From Parelaphostrongylus tenuis (taxonomy: Eukaryota; Nematoda; Chromadorea; Rhabditida; Metastrongylidae): a stretch of 64,000 bases of DNA. The stretch lies in contig JAHQIW010005250.1 in NCBI GenBank assembly GCA_019055375.1, forward strand, positions 558,001 to 622,000, read 5' to 3'. Of the stretch, positions 1 through 13,544 are shown piece after piece. Within the stretch, counting starts at the first letter, position 1. Every line of letters begins with the position of its first letter. The notes under the pieces are model-generated. The model did no database searches, was not told the DNA's origin, and was given only the letters and a program-made list of their open reading frames with translations. A program made the translations under genes and the position numbers.

Positions 1-60
1 GAGGAAGGCGAAACTGCCGCGACGTCGGCCGTTATCGTCCTACTTTATTATATAGTCAAG
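1..60 (+). repeat. Short repeat with GGCGAAACTGCCG motif, possible retroelement tail
   Basis: GAGGAAGGCGAAACTGCCGC resembles 27535-27570 (GAAGAAGGCAAGACTGCCGA, AACGTTAGCC) and 39045-39080 (AGGCGAAATTCACCGAAACG). All are followed within 60-80 bp by a form of ACAACCTCGTG. Confidence 0.35.
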
Positions 61-588
61 TTCAACTAAAACAACTTCGTGCTGTGGTTTAAAAAAATAT
101 GATTGATTGGTATTGATGAAGTTAAAGGAAAGTCGGTTTTTGATTTCCTATTATACTTTATTCAAAAAATTCTACTGTTAATAACTTCATGTTTGCTCAT
201 CAAGGAAGAGCGGAATTGCTTGATTAATATCGTGATTAACAAGTCGTGAAAAAAAGTTTCCTGAAAGTAGGAAAGCGCTCATGGTGGATAATGTCTTCAT
301 CAACAGATTTATGCCCCGAAAGATGGTATACATTCATCGCGCTGCAATAGAGACCCACCCCGTCACCTCCGCGGCCACAACGGCGCCGCCTACCACTGCG
401 CTCTAAATGCAGCAAGGACCACTCGCCGATGATATGCTTCGAACTAGCTTGGAGTCAGGGTGAAGATTACACTATGGTATCATATCAATAAAATTAATCA
501 CACATAGGTTTATTTTGCCTAAAAACTTCATTGTCGGATGATCTTCTCAGTCTTCCTTTACTGACTTTTTACGATAATTGTTACTCAC

Positions 589-3500
589 TGTGATTGCACT
601 TTTGGTTTTCGCTTCTCTCTCGTCAAAGTCAGTTACGGCGAATCCCATGAGGTGAGTTCCCAGCGGCTGAGTGACGTCGAATGTCGTTTTAAGCCATAAT
701 GGATCAGATCTGAAGCTACTGCTGACTGTTTTAGACGGACTGAATACATAATCAGAGCAGATTAGATGGTGCTAAATAGTCTACTTTCAATAATAGTAGT
801 ATTAATAACCGTAACACTAATACAAAGTAGTGAAAATAACAATAATAACATTAGCACTAAAAATAGTAAAAAAATGAAAATAGCATAAATGTAGTAATAA
901 ATCTGTTGTAACAGCAATAAAAAGAGGTTATAATAATGGGGATGATTTAGTAGCACTAACAATAACAACAATAATAATGCAACTTATGGCGGCATCAATC
1001 TCGAAACTTATAAGAATAACAGCAATAGCAGCAATATGTCAGAACGCCTGTGGCAGTGTGGTTAGAGGTGGCTCTCGAAACATAAGGGTCAACGCTATAT
1101 AAATGTCAAAAGTCCATTGTTTTGTCTTAGGCCTCTTACAAACCATCTCCTTGACTTCTGCGCGGTCTATATATTGGTCCCAAGCTTGTCCAGGAAGATA
1201 AAACATTAGCTTTATGCATATATAGATCCTCATTAATACTTATGTAGGTCGATGTTATGTCGGTGCAATCATTTTTGCTTCTTAGCGGCAGCAAGATCAC
1301 GGATTACAGTTATAGAGTGACTGACTACTGACAACGAAAAAAATCGACCGTTTCCTTTGGCTTCAACGATGTCCTCAGCTCCGTAGTATACAAGGTGAAG
1401 ATATTAACAGAAGAACTTCTGCTACGTGATTTCATTAACCTAACAGGCCACTGGTACTGAGAAATCAAAAGAAATCGATCTATTTCTCATCCCCAGTAAG
1501 ACTATTTCCTCAAAAAATTTCGTCAATGCTAATAAGGCAAAGGCAATAACCACACTTCTGGCTGGCATGGATGAATGCCCGTAAAAAGGGGAAATGTTTT
1601 GAAAAACAAGGCTCAACTTTGCATATGTTCATAAAGTTGACTTCTTAAGGTACTTGAGCTTGGTGCACTGAGTCTCTCAACGGAATTTTCCACGATCACG
1701 ATCAGAGCAAATTTTTACCGTTACTACTGCACTCGTAGAAATGCTCGTACGGTTGTTGATGCACTTGTGAGTAGCAGCTGCTTAAGGCATGTTAACTTAA
1801 TTTTCTAAATCTTCGATACTCACAGTCTTATCTTACCAACGAATTGCTCTGAAATATTTTTCAACATATTCAATATAACGCACATATGTACGATTATGCA
1901 AGCTATAACGAGCACAAGAGAGGATTTCCGAAGAAAGATAGGTACCACCAATTTTTTTGGCTCAATAAATTAATGCCTTCTGATCACTTCAGACGACAAG
2001 TTGATGTGATACAGAAGACTTCGGTGATGTTACCAGTTGGGATAAAAGGGGTGCTTACTGACGCAGGCCTGTTGCAAATATTGTGTACTCAAAAAATGGA
2101 ACGCCGGAAACTACATTTAAGTAAAGTAATGATGGCTTCTCGAACACTCAAGTGTTTTTGAAAAACCTATATATTGATTTTGCAAAGCATTCCAAATTCA
2201 AGCTTGCTCACAACTGAAAGCTCCAAAAATTTGAGAAAAAAAGTCCAGTAAGCGTGGCGGTCACATGTACCCAAAATACCTTAATGGACACAGTGATTTA
2301 TATCAAATTACAATAATATCGCGAACTGTTTTTCGAAAGGTAAAGAAATAAGTTTTGCGCTGTTCAGGAAATCACAATCCTGGCACTGCACAACAGTGAG
2401 CACAGGAAGTATATCACAGACCACATATTTGACAAGAAGTCGCCTCTTATATACGGGAGCCAAGTAGAACTTGAAACGTTGCTAAGTGAAGATCTCCGTG
2501 ATACCTTTTCGCTGACCCTTTAGAAGTCTATGGTGTCATTTCAAAAACCTAGGCTCTTTGATCTCTGCGGGGAGCGAACTAAAAATTTCCAGGACTAGTG
2601 CTCATCCCATGATTCGACAAACATTTTTTTTCTTGTTACTACGCAATGCGCATTTCAACCTTCGTGCTTCTAAAAAAATCAAGCATTGAGAGAAGTATAA
2701 CCACTCTACTTTCATTTACTTAAGTTTTTTCTTGTATCCACTCTTCTCATTACACAATCATATGAGGGTAGCGCGAGATAACATGCCTTTCTTATGAACG
2801 CGCTGCTGGTGAAACCCGTTCCAACCTCATTAGCTCTTCCTTGTTTGACAGAAAATCATATGAGGCAAAGGGATCTGAGCAGTAGATGCGACGAAGGGGC
2901 GTATAAAGCAAAAATGTCATTATATATTTACATCCATTACAAGTCGTTTATTATGGTAAATATGGATATCGCTTCACTTTCAATAATATTTAGCGGCATT
3001 AGATGCACTTTGCTTTTGTGGTGGGTTCCGTAAAAGTTATCATATCAGTATTGTTAGTAGATATAATGTAAACAGTAATAGTACTATCGAATAGTAGCAG
3101 TAAATACGTTGCTTGCGAGTCCAGGAGTTCTATTGCGTTGGCCCTCGCGATTGTACCCATCGGATGGAGCACGGTAAGACTCAATGGACATTTATACACA
3201 GGATCATCGAAACATGGAAAGATCCCACGAGGAGACAAAGGCTGAAGATCTGTGACGCCCAGCGTTCTGAAAAAGAGAAATTGGATTATAGACTTGGTGC
3301 CTGTGAATTCAAATGAGCAGCAGTGCTACAGAAATGACTACAAATCTATGAAAACGTTTCTATCTCTTTGGAACTCACTGCGGTTAGCCTACGCTTCATG
3401 TGAAGTAACTGCATTAGTTGCTTCACCATAAACAGGGTGCGAGAAAAGAAAAGAGAATTCTTTCCAAATATTTCAACAATAAAAAAAATACTGCATAAAC

Positions 3501-4983
3501 AAATAAATTCATTCACTTAGAAGAATGATTACGTATTCATTAGACCAGCAACTATAACGCTAAACAAAAAGCTTGTAACGAAATTTCAAAATTGCCTCCT
3601 TTGGCCTCTATACGTTTACGAGTCTCGTGCGAAAATTTCCAATGATACTCGCACACGATTCCACCGTACCTCCGTCCTAACCGCGTATGAAAGTTGTTCT
3701 AAGCCCTTTTGCGGTAATGTAGCGAGTAGCTGAAACTTCTTCCTCCAGTATACACACAAAGTAAGTCATTGGGCTGAGGTCCGGCAGGTTTGACAGCTAA
3801 AGTCAGTGCCTAGAAGCCTGGAAACTGCTCTTGACAGGTAGCAACCGTCAAACGGGCTGACCGACGGCACCAAAGTGTTGAATACTCCAAGGCAGTGCGC
3901 CGCGTAAGACGTGCTGTTGATAGCTGGCAGCGTTTATTTTAACGTCTCCGTTGATGAAGATCAATGACGTTTTTTCGATAGCACAATTGTCGGCCCAAAC
4001 CTTAACAGAGGCCGGAAAATGAGTGCGGCCTATGGTCAATTGCTACCGCACACTTCTGCTGACCCTTCATGAAAAGTTCGCTGCGATCTTGGCGTTGCAG
4101 GGCGGTTTGACCATATATATCTTTCAATCCGGGAAAAGCCCCTTTGACAAACGAGCACCAACTATCAAATGGATTTTCCAGCTAGCCTCTAAAATTCCGT
4201 CTTTCTCTCATCTTTTTCCGGAAAATGAACACGAGAATTTTTGAATGCTCAGCTTCTGCATATTCTTGGTAATGTTTCGGACGCTTCACTCGCTGATCCT
4301 GAGCTTCCCGGACCGTTTTGAGCCCCGAAAGCTCCGAACTTTGTGAACTTGATGGATAAGCCGGTTGGACACTCTAGGACGGTCCTCAATCTCTCCAGTC
4401 TCATTGAAACTTTTCACGGCTCTGTGGACACTTGCTGGTTTGAAATGAGACGATTTCATCAACGTCGGCAGCTTTCATTCACATCTTATAAGACTCAACC
4501 ACGGCGATACGTTCATTTTCACGATTTATGAGTTTAGCACAACTATAAATAGACAAATAAATTAGACAGATTAATGAAAGAAAAAAAAACAGATTCTAGA
4601 CCAAAAAAATAAAACAGTAAAACGATTCGAGGTCAAAATTGAAAAGTGAATTCAATAAAGTTATGAGAATTAATAAAAATAGTGTATCAATGATAGAATC
4701 AACAAAATAAAAAATTGACTAAATTTTTACTCATCCCTTATGTTTTACCCGCTACGAGTAATGGAGTGTATAACACTATTTTCTGGGTGATTTTATCGTC
4801 TTGCGGCAAGCGTATGTATCAACGTTTGTTCCTCTATCAATTTAGGGGATATCCCTTCGCAAGGATTTGACTTAACCGAAAGACACTGCGCAACTGACGG
4901 GGTTACAATGGCGAAACACGTGAAACACTGTATAAGTGCCATAACAGACCTTATGAAGGACTCAAAATATGTTATCAGATTGC

Positions 4984-5028
<45 letters not shown>

Positions 5029-5084
5029 TTCATGTATATATGTATATATATGAATGTATTTGAAGAAAGAATCATGGAATCATG

Positions 5085-5162
<78 letters not shown>

Positions 5163-8100
5163 ACTGAGTTTCTTACATGTTGCGACCATCTCTCCTCACA
5201 TAACATGATGAATGAAGACCATGAAGGCTATCTCCGATTCGACCATGAAAGGGGAACTAAACATTGTTGGATATTCATCTACATTCAGTGAACAAAAAAC
5301 GCATGTGAAAAAGCAGTAAGTTTCATCTTAACTTGATCCCTCGATGTTCAATGTATCGAAATTAATTGGGCACGAAAATTAAGGCGAACTCCCCTACCTG
5401 TAGAATAACTTGTTGTGAAACCTTCAATGGCTTGTCAAGAACGAATGTCACTGTCTCGAGTGTGGCATTATAAAGAATGTCCTGCACTTGAGGTGCTACT
5501 GAAAGGTGTGTGGTCTGCACTGAAACCTCCATGGCATTTTCTGAGGTTGTGGCTGGCTGGTCCTTAACCCTTTTTAATAGAGTACAAATTAGCAACCCGC
5601 ACAAATACATAAACGTGGTTAGGATAAGGGTGTTGAACTACTATGTACAGACCAGTCAAGACGAAAAGTTTGACATATCAACTGTAACGCTGCGTTTGGA
5701 GTGAATTAGTTAACACCAGAGACCGTAGCTAGCTCTCACACGCACTTTTTCACTATTTGACTTCAACCAATGTGAGGCATTGTGGGAACTCACAAGCGAG
5801 CGATAGCCACTGACTTACACGGCTAGCAATGGAAAAGTAGCGAAACATTTTGATACCACTTGAATAAAGCCGATTTGAAACAGTTCTACAAATGCCGAGG
5901 CATTGAGTCGATTGTCATTTGGCCTTCTGCTAGGCTATTTCTTTTTCTACAGAGCAAAAATTCGATCTCAGATTCGAGTTGAACTCTTGCCTCACTGTTC
6001 ACCCCGTTAGGAGAATTACGTGTATACGAAACATCATCACACTGCAAAAAAGTAGTAAAAACATAGGAAATCTTCTAATGGAAATGGAAATTACACACAT
6101 CACAAAATTCAATGGCTTCTATTGTGTACTTTAAGCTCTAAAATCTTCATTCTAATGCGAGAAATGGTGAGTAACATTAACCTGAACATGAATAAAATTC
6201 ATACCGTGTTTTCATCTTCTATTAGAATTTTCACTTTGCTTACGTCTGAGGGAAAGGTAAGTTTCCTCGCGTTCAAGACGATCTGCAAAAAAGATATTAT
6301 TATTTCTATAGAATATTAACCGGCTGCATTTCAAAAAAAAAATACAGGTGATTTGCTCTTACGTGGCTGGTAGAGATCTTTACATTGATTTTGATCATAA
6401 TGTTTCCATATGTTGTTAGGATCTTTTCTTCCAATATAGTGACGAATCCGGGAAGATATACTTTCAGGGATATGTTGTACCTGAAATTCAAAGGAATCTA
6501 CAAATAATTAGCATTCAAAAATATTTTTTTGCTCCAATAGGCTACTGATCGATAAAGTACGATACTGACCAGATAGGTTCCAGATTGTTTGGTAACCGTA
6601 ACTGCTCAGCTGTTAGCTCATCAACAGCTTGTTCTTTTTCTTCGTACAGTTCTTCTTCTCTCACATCATGTGATCTGATGGCAGAATTATTAGTTTGAGG
6701 CTAAGAAACCAAGATGATCAATAAAGCCTTATTAGACATAAATATGAATTAAATATGCACTTATATTCTGTTGATTTATTATATCAAAATTTCTATCACA
6801 CCATTGTTAATTTCATTATTCCTATGCCAAATCGGGTATTTGACGAAAGATTGTGGCTGTGGTAACTTGTGGAATGTTTCAGTAGCTTTAGTCAGAGACT
6901 TGAATACGGTGTAGAGCTATTGTTCACCATTTTAATGAAATGAGCTACCGTAATGATGTTTCAGTGGACAACCCATGCGTTGACCAACCACGACCTCGTT
7001 GCATACTTGATCATCTGCGAAAGTATTGTGCTACAATAGCATAGGTAGGATTTTCTATAGTCGATCATCATTCAATTAGCTCTGGGTCTTTTATAAGAAC
7101 GACCCGGATCACGTTTACTGATTATGTCGCGGCATAGACCTGCCAACTCAACCGATGCCCAAGTTCCACGCTTGATAGATTATGCTCTCGGCTTGCTCAA
7201 CAACACTATTTGGAGTAGAGCCCCTAGCCTGAACACATTTCTGCTATCTCTCACACGTAAGATCAATGCCGCTTTGTGCAGAATTTTTTGAGCTTTCTTT
7301 TGATATCAAATTAGTCCATATTTGCCGCATCATGGCTGCTCAACAAAACCTTTATCGCAATTTGCTGCCTCACAAGTACGAAATGGGACGCGATGCACGG
7401 ACCGCCAACATCAGCCGTACAAAAGTCAAGGATCTGTATTTAGACAAACACCTCTTCAGTTCTATGAGTTTCTTGCTGGCAGCACCAAAACTGGAAGGAC
7501 CAACTGTGCTCCGCACGTCCACACGAAGTTGATTGAGAGGCTTTTATCGAAGCAATTGAAGAGGAAAAGCTGACCAAAGTGGGCTGGAAACTACTGGATC
7601 AACGCTGTACAGTTCTCATTTCTCGCGGTTTGGCACTTTTTCGGCCGCTGGAAGATTTCGTCAGTGGTAAGAATTTTCGGGAATCTGTCATTTGCGTCGA
7701 GGATTGGTAACTTTCTTTGAATCCAAGGATGACGAGTTCTATGAGAACGGTATTGTTGCCTGGAGATAGCAGAATTGTGTTAGTGCTTATGGCGCATATT
7801 TTGAATAGCGTTGTTTAGCAATTCTGATTACATATGGCCAACAAATTTGGTGTTTATTGCTCTAGTGCCAAAACTTATGAGGAGACCCAATATAATAGCA
7901 GATGGTGGGTGTAACGCAGCACTTGAAAATATCTCGCAGTGCACTTAGCGTTGCCGGTTTCGACCTGTTTCTTGGGCAAAGTGACCACTTTATTGCTTCA
8001 GTGTCGTTACTTGACACCAGACTTGTTTTCGAGGATAAAAATGCTGACTTGATAAATCGGAAAACGAATGCAAATCGCTGCTCAGGCCAAATATTCAGTA

Positions 8101-11100
8101 ATATCTGTGATGAATCGAGTGGAGACGAATTTCTAGAAGATCTCGCAGCGACTTATCGCTGTCTATCTTTATCCTTATGTTAAAACATGAATGATGTAGC
8201 AATCAAATATCATTCTAACTTATAAAGTTTCAAGAAGATCATGTTTTTGTGTGGCTCTTAGAGTTTCCTAAACATCTCGAAAAGTGGTTACAAGCAATGC
8301 TTAGCTAATTAGGTGTGGGTGGAAAAGAGCCGTTGGGAATTGGATCTAAGGGGTGTCAAGAACGAAACAGAGATCAATGATCATGCAGTCAGATTCTGGA
8401 CTGGAATCTTAATAGAAAATCACAGTGCCCTTTCCAGTGGGATTATAACCTAAGTTACTCGTAGGCCACATGACCAGTGGTGACTTTACTGGCGCTCTTT
8501 CGAATTGGTCGATTATTAACAGACAATAATGTTACTAAATTGGTCTTTGAAAAAAAAATGCCTTTGCAAGCAAATAAGTTAGTGATTTTACCTCAGTCTG
8601 TGCCGTTTGCATCAGTATGAAATGTTTTATTAGAAACCACCCATTTCTACTTGCCTATTGCAAAGTGTAAAAGAAGGATCAGCAAGCGCATTGGCTGGAA
8701 ACACCGCGCGATACGAACACTAGCGTTGATTCGATTACTTATAAAGCCAAGTTAGCTGGCTGTTTTGTTGGTAAATTGGAATGCCTCCCTTGTCTGCCTA
8801 AAAACGTCCTTCAATATAAAAAGGCTGACCACTGGATTTGGTGAAAATCACGAGCACACTACTATGCTTATCCGAGGATTAAAGGGGTTAGTCTGATCAT
8901 GATGCAGAGATAGTCATAACGAAGATTTAGCTGGGTAGTTGGTCCAATGCAGTATGGAAGGACATTCGCCGAATATGATGCCAGGAAACAAGCTCGAATA
9001 AAGGGTTAGGTCCAAGACTGTATGCCTTTTAGGATCAGGCAAATTTAAGTAAACGAAATATATAATTTATAAAGAAGTAACAAACAGTGATTTAGGGGAA
9101 AACTTTGACTTTTATTTAGTAATAGTTGAAAACTGATAGAACTTACACATTCTTTCTTGGCTGTGGCATAAACGTTGACTCAGTAACCGTTTGTGCTTCG
9201 TAATCTTCACTACTCAGCCAATGTGAAGCAAGGGTGGTGAGAAAGATGGCAGCAAGTGCCAAGACGAACAGTATCACACCAGTTACGAGAGAACAAACAA
9301 CGTATGAAGGCTAAATTCTAGTATAATGCAGAGGATCAAGGAGGAAAATGCTGCCTTCATGTCTATCATTATTTTAGTCAATCAAGTATTTTAGTCAATT
9401 TTAGTCAAGTATTTTAGTCAATTTAGTGACATCAATCAACTAAAAATGTTGTTAGAAAGATCAGAATTCCATGACAACAAATTGAACAAATGTTCATAGT
9501 TAGAAAAAACTTTTACAGTCTGAACAATCTTGATTTTTTAGAAAAAAATTCTTCGTTGCAGTTGTTGTTCTTAAGTTGTTCAAATTCTATTGGGAAAATA
9601 ATAATTGTCAGTTGTGTGAGCATTCAGACCAATGCATATTATCGCAAGTGTGTTAAGCTTTGATATGTATATTAACATAATCAGACATCAATGCTCGTAA
9701 CGAAACAAGGTTTTTTTTTACGAGAGAACATGAGAAAGTGGCCAGTTACGTTCTCCACATAGGGTTACTTTTTGTTAAGTTTTCTAAAAGAAATGAACTA
9801 TCGGATTTCTCAGTTTTCCTTCTTGGATGAATCACAACGACGCAATGTGGTGTTATATTCCGGGTAGAGCTAGGATATAGGGTCAGAATTCTTAGAGCAG
9901 AAGACAAGCTTTCACTCATTTGCCAAAGTACCAAATTCAATCTAGATGTGGTAGTAGGACTTGCATAATAACTTAGATCAATGTTGACATAAAATAGCAC
10001 CACATTTTCGAATAAAATTTACATTCCTTCTGATTAGAAGGGAGCAAAATAAAAACCAATCTGATTCGCTGAAAAGAACTTTTCATAGGAGTGTTAGGAA
10101 ACGTTCGAAAGCTGACACTTGCATTTACAGTCCCACGATGTCGATTTTCATACCCCCCACCTTTATGGCGCTGTATCACTATAAGACCATGTTCCAAAAA
10201 GCCACGTTTTCTTCTTATCTCGTTTGTATTTCGCTGGCCAAATTTCCTTCCTTAGAGTACTGATATTCAAATTATGGCACAAGCTTAAAGAACTTGAAAG
10301 TATGTTTACTTCATGGATAGTTCTTTTGATCTTTTAATCTCCTCTGGTCTTTTGATTTGTGCTTCAAACTTTGCTGGATAGAGCTCTTTCTTAGACTATT
10401 AGTAACCATCTGATAGCATCATGCTTCCTGATTTTAGCGATCTGCCTCTTTTCTGGAATTGCGATTTAGCAGAGAAAATAAGAACGAGTTTGACAAGTTT
10501 ATCTAAACTCCATTCCACAGGGCGAGGACCGTAGCAGGGGGTGTGGAGGGGGAGGGGCGATGCGGAACGATCGACATTTTGTTATTCAACTGGGAACTTT
10601 TCCTCCAATTTGAAAGGAGCTCCAGATAAAACGATTGATTAAGATACCGCAAAAATTCCTCTACACACTGATATGCCTCTCCACTTCCAGCGATTTATAC
10701 GCGTGTTGAAATGAAGTGGAAATGCGAGTGTGGAACATAATTTTTGATCTGGATGGTATGACGTTATAAAGGGATGTCTGAAGAATCGGTGACTTGACGC
10801 TGTAGCCTCAAGTTTCAGCTTTCGATTGATTATTAGCACTGCCATGAAAAATCCCTCTCCGACGAATGAGATCGGTTTTTCATTTGTTTCTTCCTGATCA
10901 GAAAGAACCAAATTTCTTTACCGCCACTTTCCTTGCTCGTTTGCGAACTTCTGCGACTGGTGTCAATGTTTGTACGGCGGGAGCTGATGGAGTCGTAAAT
11001 GTGCCAAACTTTTGTTGCTGAAATCTTCTTTCGAGTTTTCGATAAACGCTTGAAACGGAAACATGTAAACGGAGCTTTCTCACCCCATAAACAAGATCAA

Positions 11101-11143
11101 TGAAACCTCGTCGGTCGCTTAGATCGATCTCTTCGAAGACCAT
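589..11143 (-). CDS. M1-family (aminopeptidase N-like) type II membrane peptidase, 5' part, multi-exon
   Basis: Nine exons joined by phase and GT/AG ends: 11143-11084, 11017-10922, 9310-9149, 6700-6570, 6480-6363, 6282-6205, 5562-5398, 3266-3108, 721-589. The gene continues beyond the left edge. The start ATG lies 6 nt after a TTTCTTGCAG acceptor, as expected for a trans-spliced leader. The protein begins with ~50 cytoplasmic residues ending in a basic RKRARK stretch, then one membrane helix ([15 protein letters not shown]), then an acidic stalk. The M1 N-terminal domain follows: [49 protein letters not shown] (family form VTHFEPTDARRAFPCFDEP) and [18 protein letters not shown] (family form FEKTPPMSTYLVAF). 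Family members cleave N-terminal residues from peptides outside the cell. The GAMEN and HEXXH zinc sites would lie past the window edge, so activity cannot be judged. An exon of about 30 codons between 5398 and 3266 (the GLY..Y region) was not found. The placed exons contain no internal stops. Exon 7 has a weak acceptor. Confidence 0.85.
1043..1207 (+). mobile_element. tRNA-Ser-like SINE, family 1
   Basis: The head GCCTGTGGCAGTGTGGTTAG and TGGCTCTCGAAACATAAGGG resembles a tRNA-Ser 5' half. The following AAACCATC...GCTTGTCCAGGAAGATAAA matches the copy at 28341. The B box is decayed here. It lies in an aminopeptidase intron. Confidence 0.6.
1208..3107. other. Aminopeptidase intron, no other feature seen
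   Basis: AT-rich sequence between exons 8 and 9. The frame at 1886-2161 has no recognisable motif and I do not call it. Confidence 0.5.
3590..4540 (-). mobile_element. Tc1/mariner-superfamily transposase relic in an aminopeptidase intron
   Basis: Minus-strand fragments in shifting frames: helix-turn-helix-like [58 protein letters not shown], then [20 protein letters not shown] and RTRLV. This matches the order of a mariner-type DDE transposase, with many stops and shifts. Non-functional. Confidence 0.75.
4984..5024 (+). repeat. (TA)n microsatellite
   Basis: About 40 bp of alternating TA, followed by TA-rich TATATG repeats to 5053. Confidence 0.95.
5087..5160 (+). repeat. (TA)n microsatellite
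   Basis: About 73 bp of uninterrupted TA, 60 bp after the previous tract, in an aminopeptidase intron. Confidence 0.97.
7330..7810 (+). mobile_element. Mariner transposase relic
   Basis: [20 protein letters not shown] corresponds to the NARPH...AK block. LTKVGWKLL then [13 protein letters not shown] follows, and after a shift [17 protein letters not shown] and [11 protein letters not shown], the mariner C-terminus. It lies antisense in an intron of the aminopeptidase gene. Confidence 0.72.
7811..9148. other. Aminopeptidase intron, unassigned
   Basis: An open plus-strand frame at 7902-8183 contains [13 protein letters not shown], perhaps from a transposon. Nothing else recognised. Confidence 0.4.
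9311..10921. other. Aminopeptidase intron, mostly unassigned
   Basis: Contains the family Q fragment at 10050. A TTTTAGTCAA motif is repeated four times at 9373-9423. Confidence 0.5.
10050..10130 (+). repeat. Family Q end fragment
   Basis: TCTGATTCGCTGAAAAGAAC, TTTTCATAGGAGTGTTAGGA and CGAAAGCTGACACTTGC match the outer end of the elements at 13545 and 46160. Confidence 0.5.
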
Positions 11144-11159
11144 AAATGGCTGCAAGAAA

Positions 11160-13544
11160 TGTGTTCACTGCCTGAACTTTTCCTTCAAATGTGAAATTGA
11201 GGTACTGTTCTATCATGGCAACGCCACTTGAAGCCTTAGGTAAAAACGTATTTTATTTTGCTTTTGTAGAACGTTTCTGTACTGATCGACAGCTCAAATC
11301 TAATTAATTTCGTTGGCATGTTTAATTTCTCATGTAGTCCACTTTTGTCGCCGTACCAGTCAAAAAAAGATTTTGTTTCTTATTCAAAGAATATTCACTG
11401 GATAAAAGTTTTGCTGTAATGAACTGCTAATCATTAGATAGAGGAAATCTTTCCAGTTATGATGGTATATTTGGCGTTCGGAAAGGACTCATTCGAGCTT
11501 GGTCACGACCGAAAGAATATTGAATTTCAAGCTCAGTGAGCACTTATAGTCGGCTAAGGTGTGTGTACAGCTATGCTCATGATTGAGTGAAATCGACGAG
11601 AATTAAAAGACAGTTGATTTGTTATGAATAATCAATGTGGCGATTGCTGAGATGGCGTCAGCCAGAGGGAAGTATTGTGAAATCCCATATACATACTTGG
11701 CAATGCGTGGTGGCCAGGTGCCGTCGCTGCATTGCGCGCCCTAACCTATCACAGCTCACTAAGAAGTCCTTTCAAAAAACCCCAATATTTCACTGAGTGA
11801 GCAGAGTTCAGACTATCGAATGGTTTCTACAAGTTTGAGGGAAATGCTCTTCCCGACGAAAGACGCGTTGAAACACCTCAAGTGTGAAACATACTTTTAT
11901 TTTGGCTGTTACAGCAAACTGAAAGGTTTTCTACAGAACCTAATTGATTAAGCTAATAAACAACTTGGAAAATTGAAAAACACCCTTATTTTCTAAAGGG
12001 CTGCGGAATACAGCGATATTTCAAATGTGTGAAACCCACTCTCCTTATGCGAATTGCAGTGCTCTAAGAAGTTCTTTCGTTTTCTTAGTAAGAAATATTT
12101 GCTCTATTAAATCAAAATTTTGTTACACAAACTTTATCAGGCAACAAAACTTCAAACGTGAAACAAAACCTCATTTTGACTGATACGGCGTTAAAAACAA
12201 GCAACATGAGAAATAAAATATACCTTCAAAATTTACTTGATTTAAGCTATGAGATAATCATACATTCGTCAGGTAACAGCAAAGAATACGCTTTCACCGA
12301 AAGCTTCAAGTGGCGCCGCCATAATAGAACAGCACAGAATTGATATATTGTTGTTCCTTTGTTTGCATAATAGAATTCTGGAACAGCAAAAAAGATTACT
12401 CATCGAAAATTTGCTCAAAAATACATTCCGAGAGCGACTTAAATCAAATAGACCTCACTTAGTTCTATCCCACTGTCAATATCTGGGTAAATATATTAAT
12501 CTAGGCTTTACTTTTTGTATGTAATTTAGGCTTTCCTTTTTGATAATTTTGGCTATGTGGACTTGAGTGGTGTTTTATCGACGAGTTACTCGAGTGACAG
12601 TTTATGATCCAGAAAAATTATTATGACTAACTCTACAGCAAAAATAAACTCGTCCTCAGCAAGATATCTACAGTTACAGTTAGTCACCCAATGGCAATCA
12701 AGCAGAAAGGGCAAAGCGAAAGCGATGGAGCTATGTCGACAAGTGTCAAAAGTCTACTACGAGAAAACATGAAGTGTGCATCGTTACTTCGAAGTTCGCC
12801 ACGAACAAAGATGAGAAATGGGTGAGATATTATCTAATAGATAAGGTATGTGATTGTGTTCAACCAAAGTAAAGAGTCTGAGATTTTGAACTTTGAGAAA
12901 GAATAGTTGGACAATTAGTAAAGAAATTTTTTTCAACAAGTGGTTTTTCAGCTAATGAAGAGAAAGAGATAGAATACTAACTATGTCGCCTTACATTGAA
13001 ATGTGACATAGTTTATGTGTTTTTACTACTAATTCTCTTTCCCACCTCAACAGTTTTTGAGTAGTCGTTCCAAGTAGATTGTTATCAAACAAAACCGGTG
13101 TTTCAGACGATCTCATGGAATAGCTTTCTATTTTGGTAAGTTCCAGAGAAATATTGATAGACTCTGCGGCTGTGAATTCACCATGAGTGACTAAGAGAAA
13201 ATGTACACATCCTGATCTTCTCTCTATCATCGCTTTCACTCTTTCTGTCACCTCCACTTCTTTCGTGTTTCAGAAAAAAAGTGTAAAGAGCGATAAGCTG
13301 AGTTGGACAGAATCAAAGTACGACACAATTTTCAAGAAAATTGTTCTACCTAATGTTAGAGATGGTCCGAGATCCGGGATGGTTATGACAGAGTGTAGGT
13401 GGAGAACAAGTCGAAGACAAGTGACTAATCGCTTGACGTTCTTACATGACGACGTCTTGAACACCACTGACGAGAAGCTATTAGGCCATAAGAGCTTACC
13501 TGAGTGCTAAAAGTTCTTTTCTGTTGGGCGACACGGGATTAAAA
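11160..13544. other. Upstream of the aminopeptidase gene, unassigned apart from family R
   Basis: Overlapping open frames on both strands at 12991-13510 show no known motif. The promoter, if here, is not recognisable. Confidence 0.4.
11885..12350 (+). repeat. Dispersed repeat, family R
   Basis: 12153-12265 aligns with 56209-56315: CAAACGTGAAACAAAACCTC, GTTAAAAACAAGCAACATGA, GAAATAAAATATACC and TGATTTAAGCTATGAGATAA. A GGCTGTTACAGC core occurs at 11905. No coding potential. Confidence 0.6.

Noticed and set aside
762..971. Minus-strand leucine/tyrosine-rich ORF
   Set aside because: Low-complexity AAT/TAA-rich sequence, not coding.
13187..13510. Plus-strand ORF of 107 codons
   Set aside because: An overlapping minus frame is equally open and neither shows a known motif or splice context.
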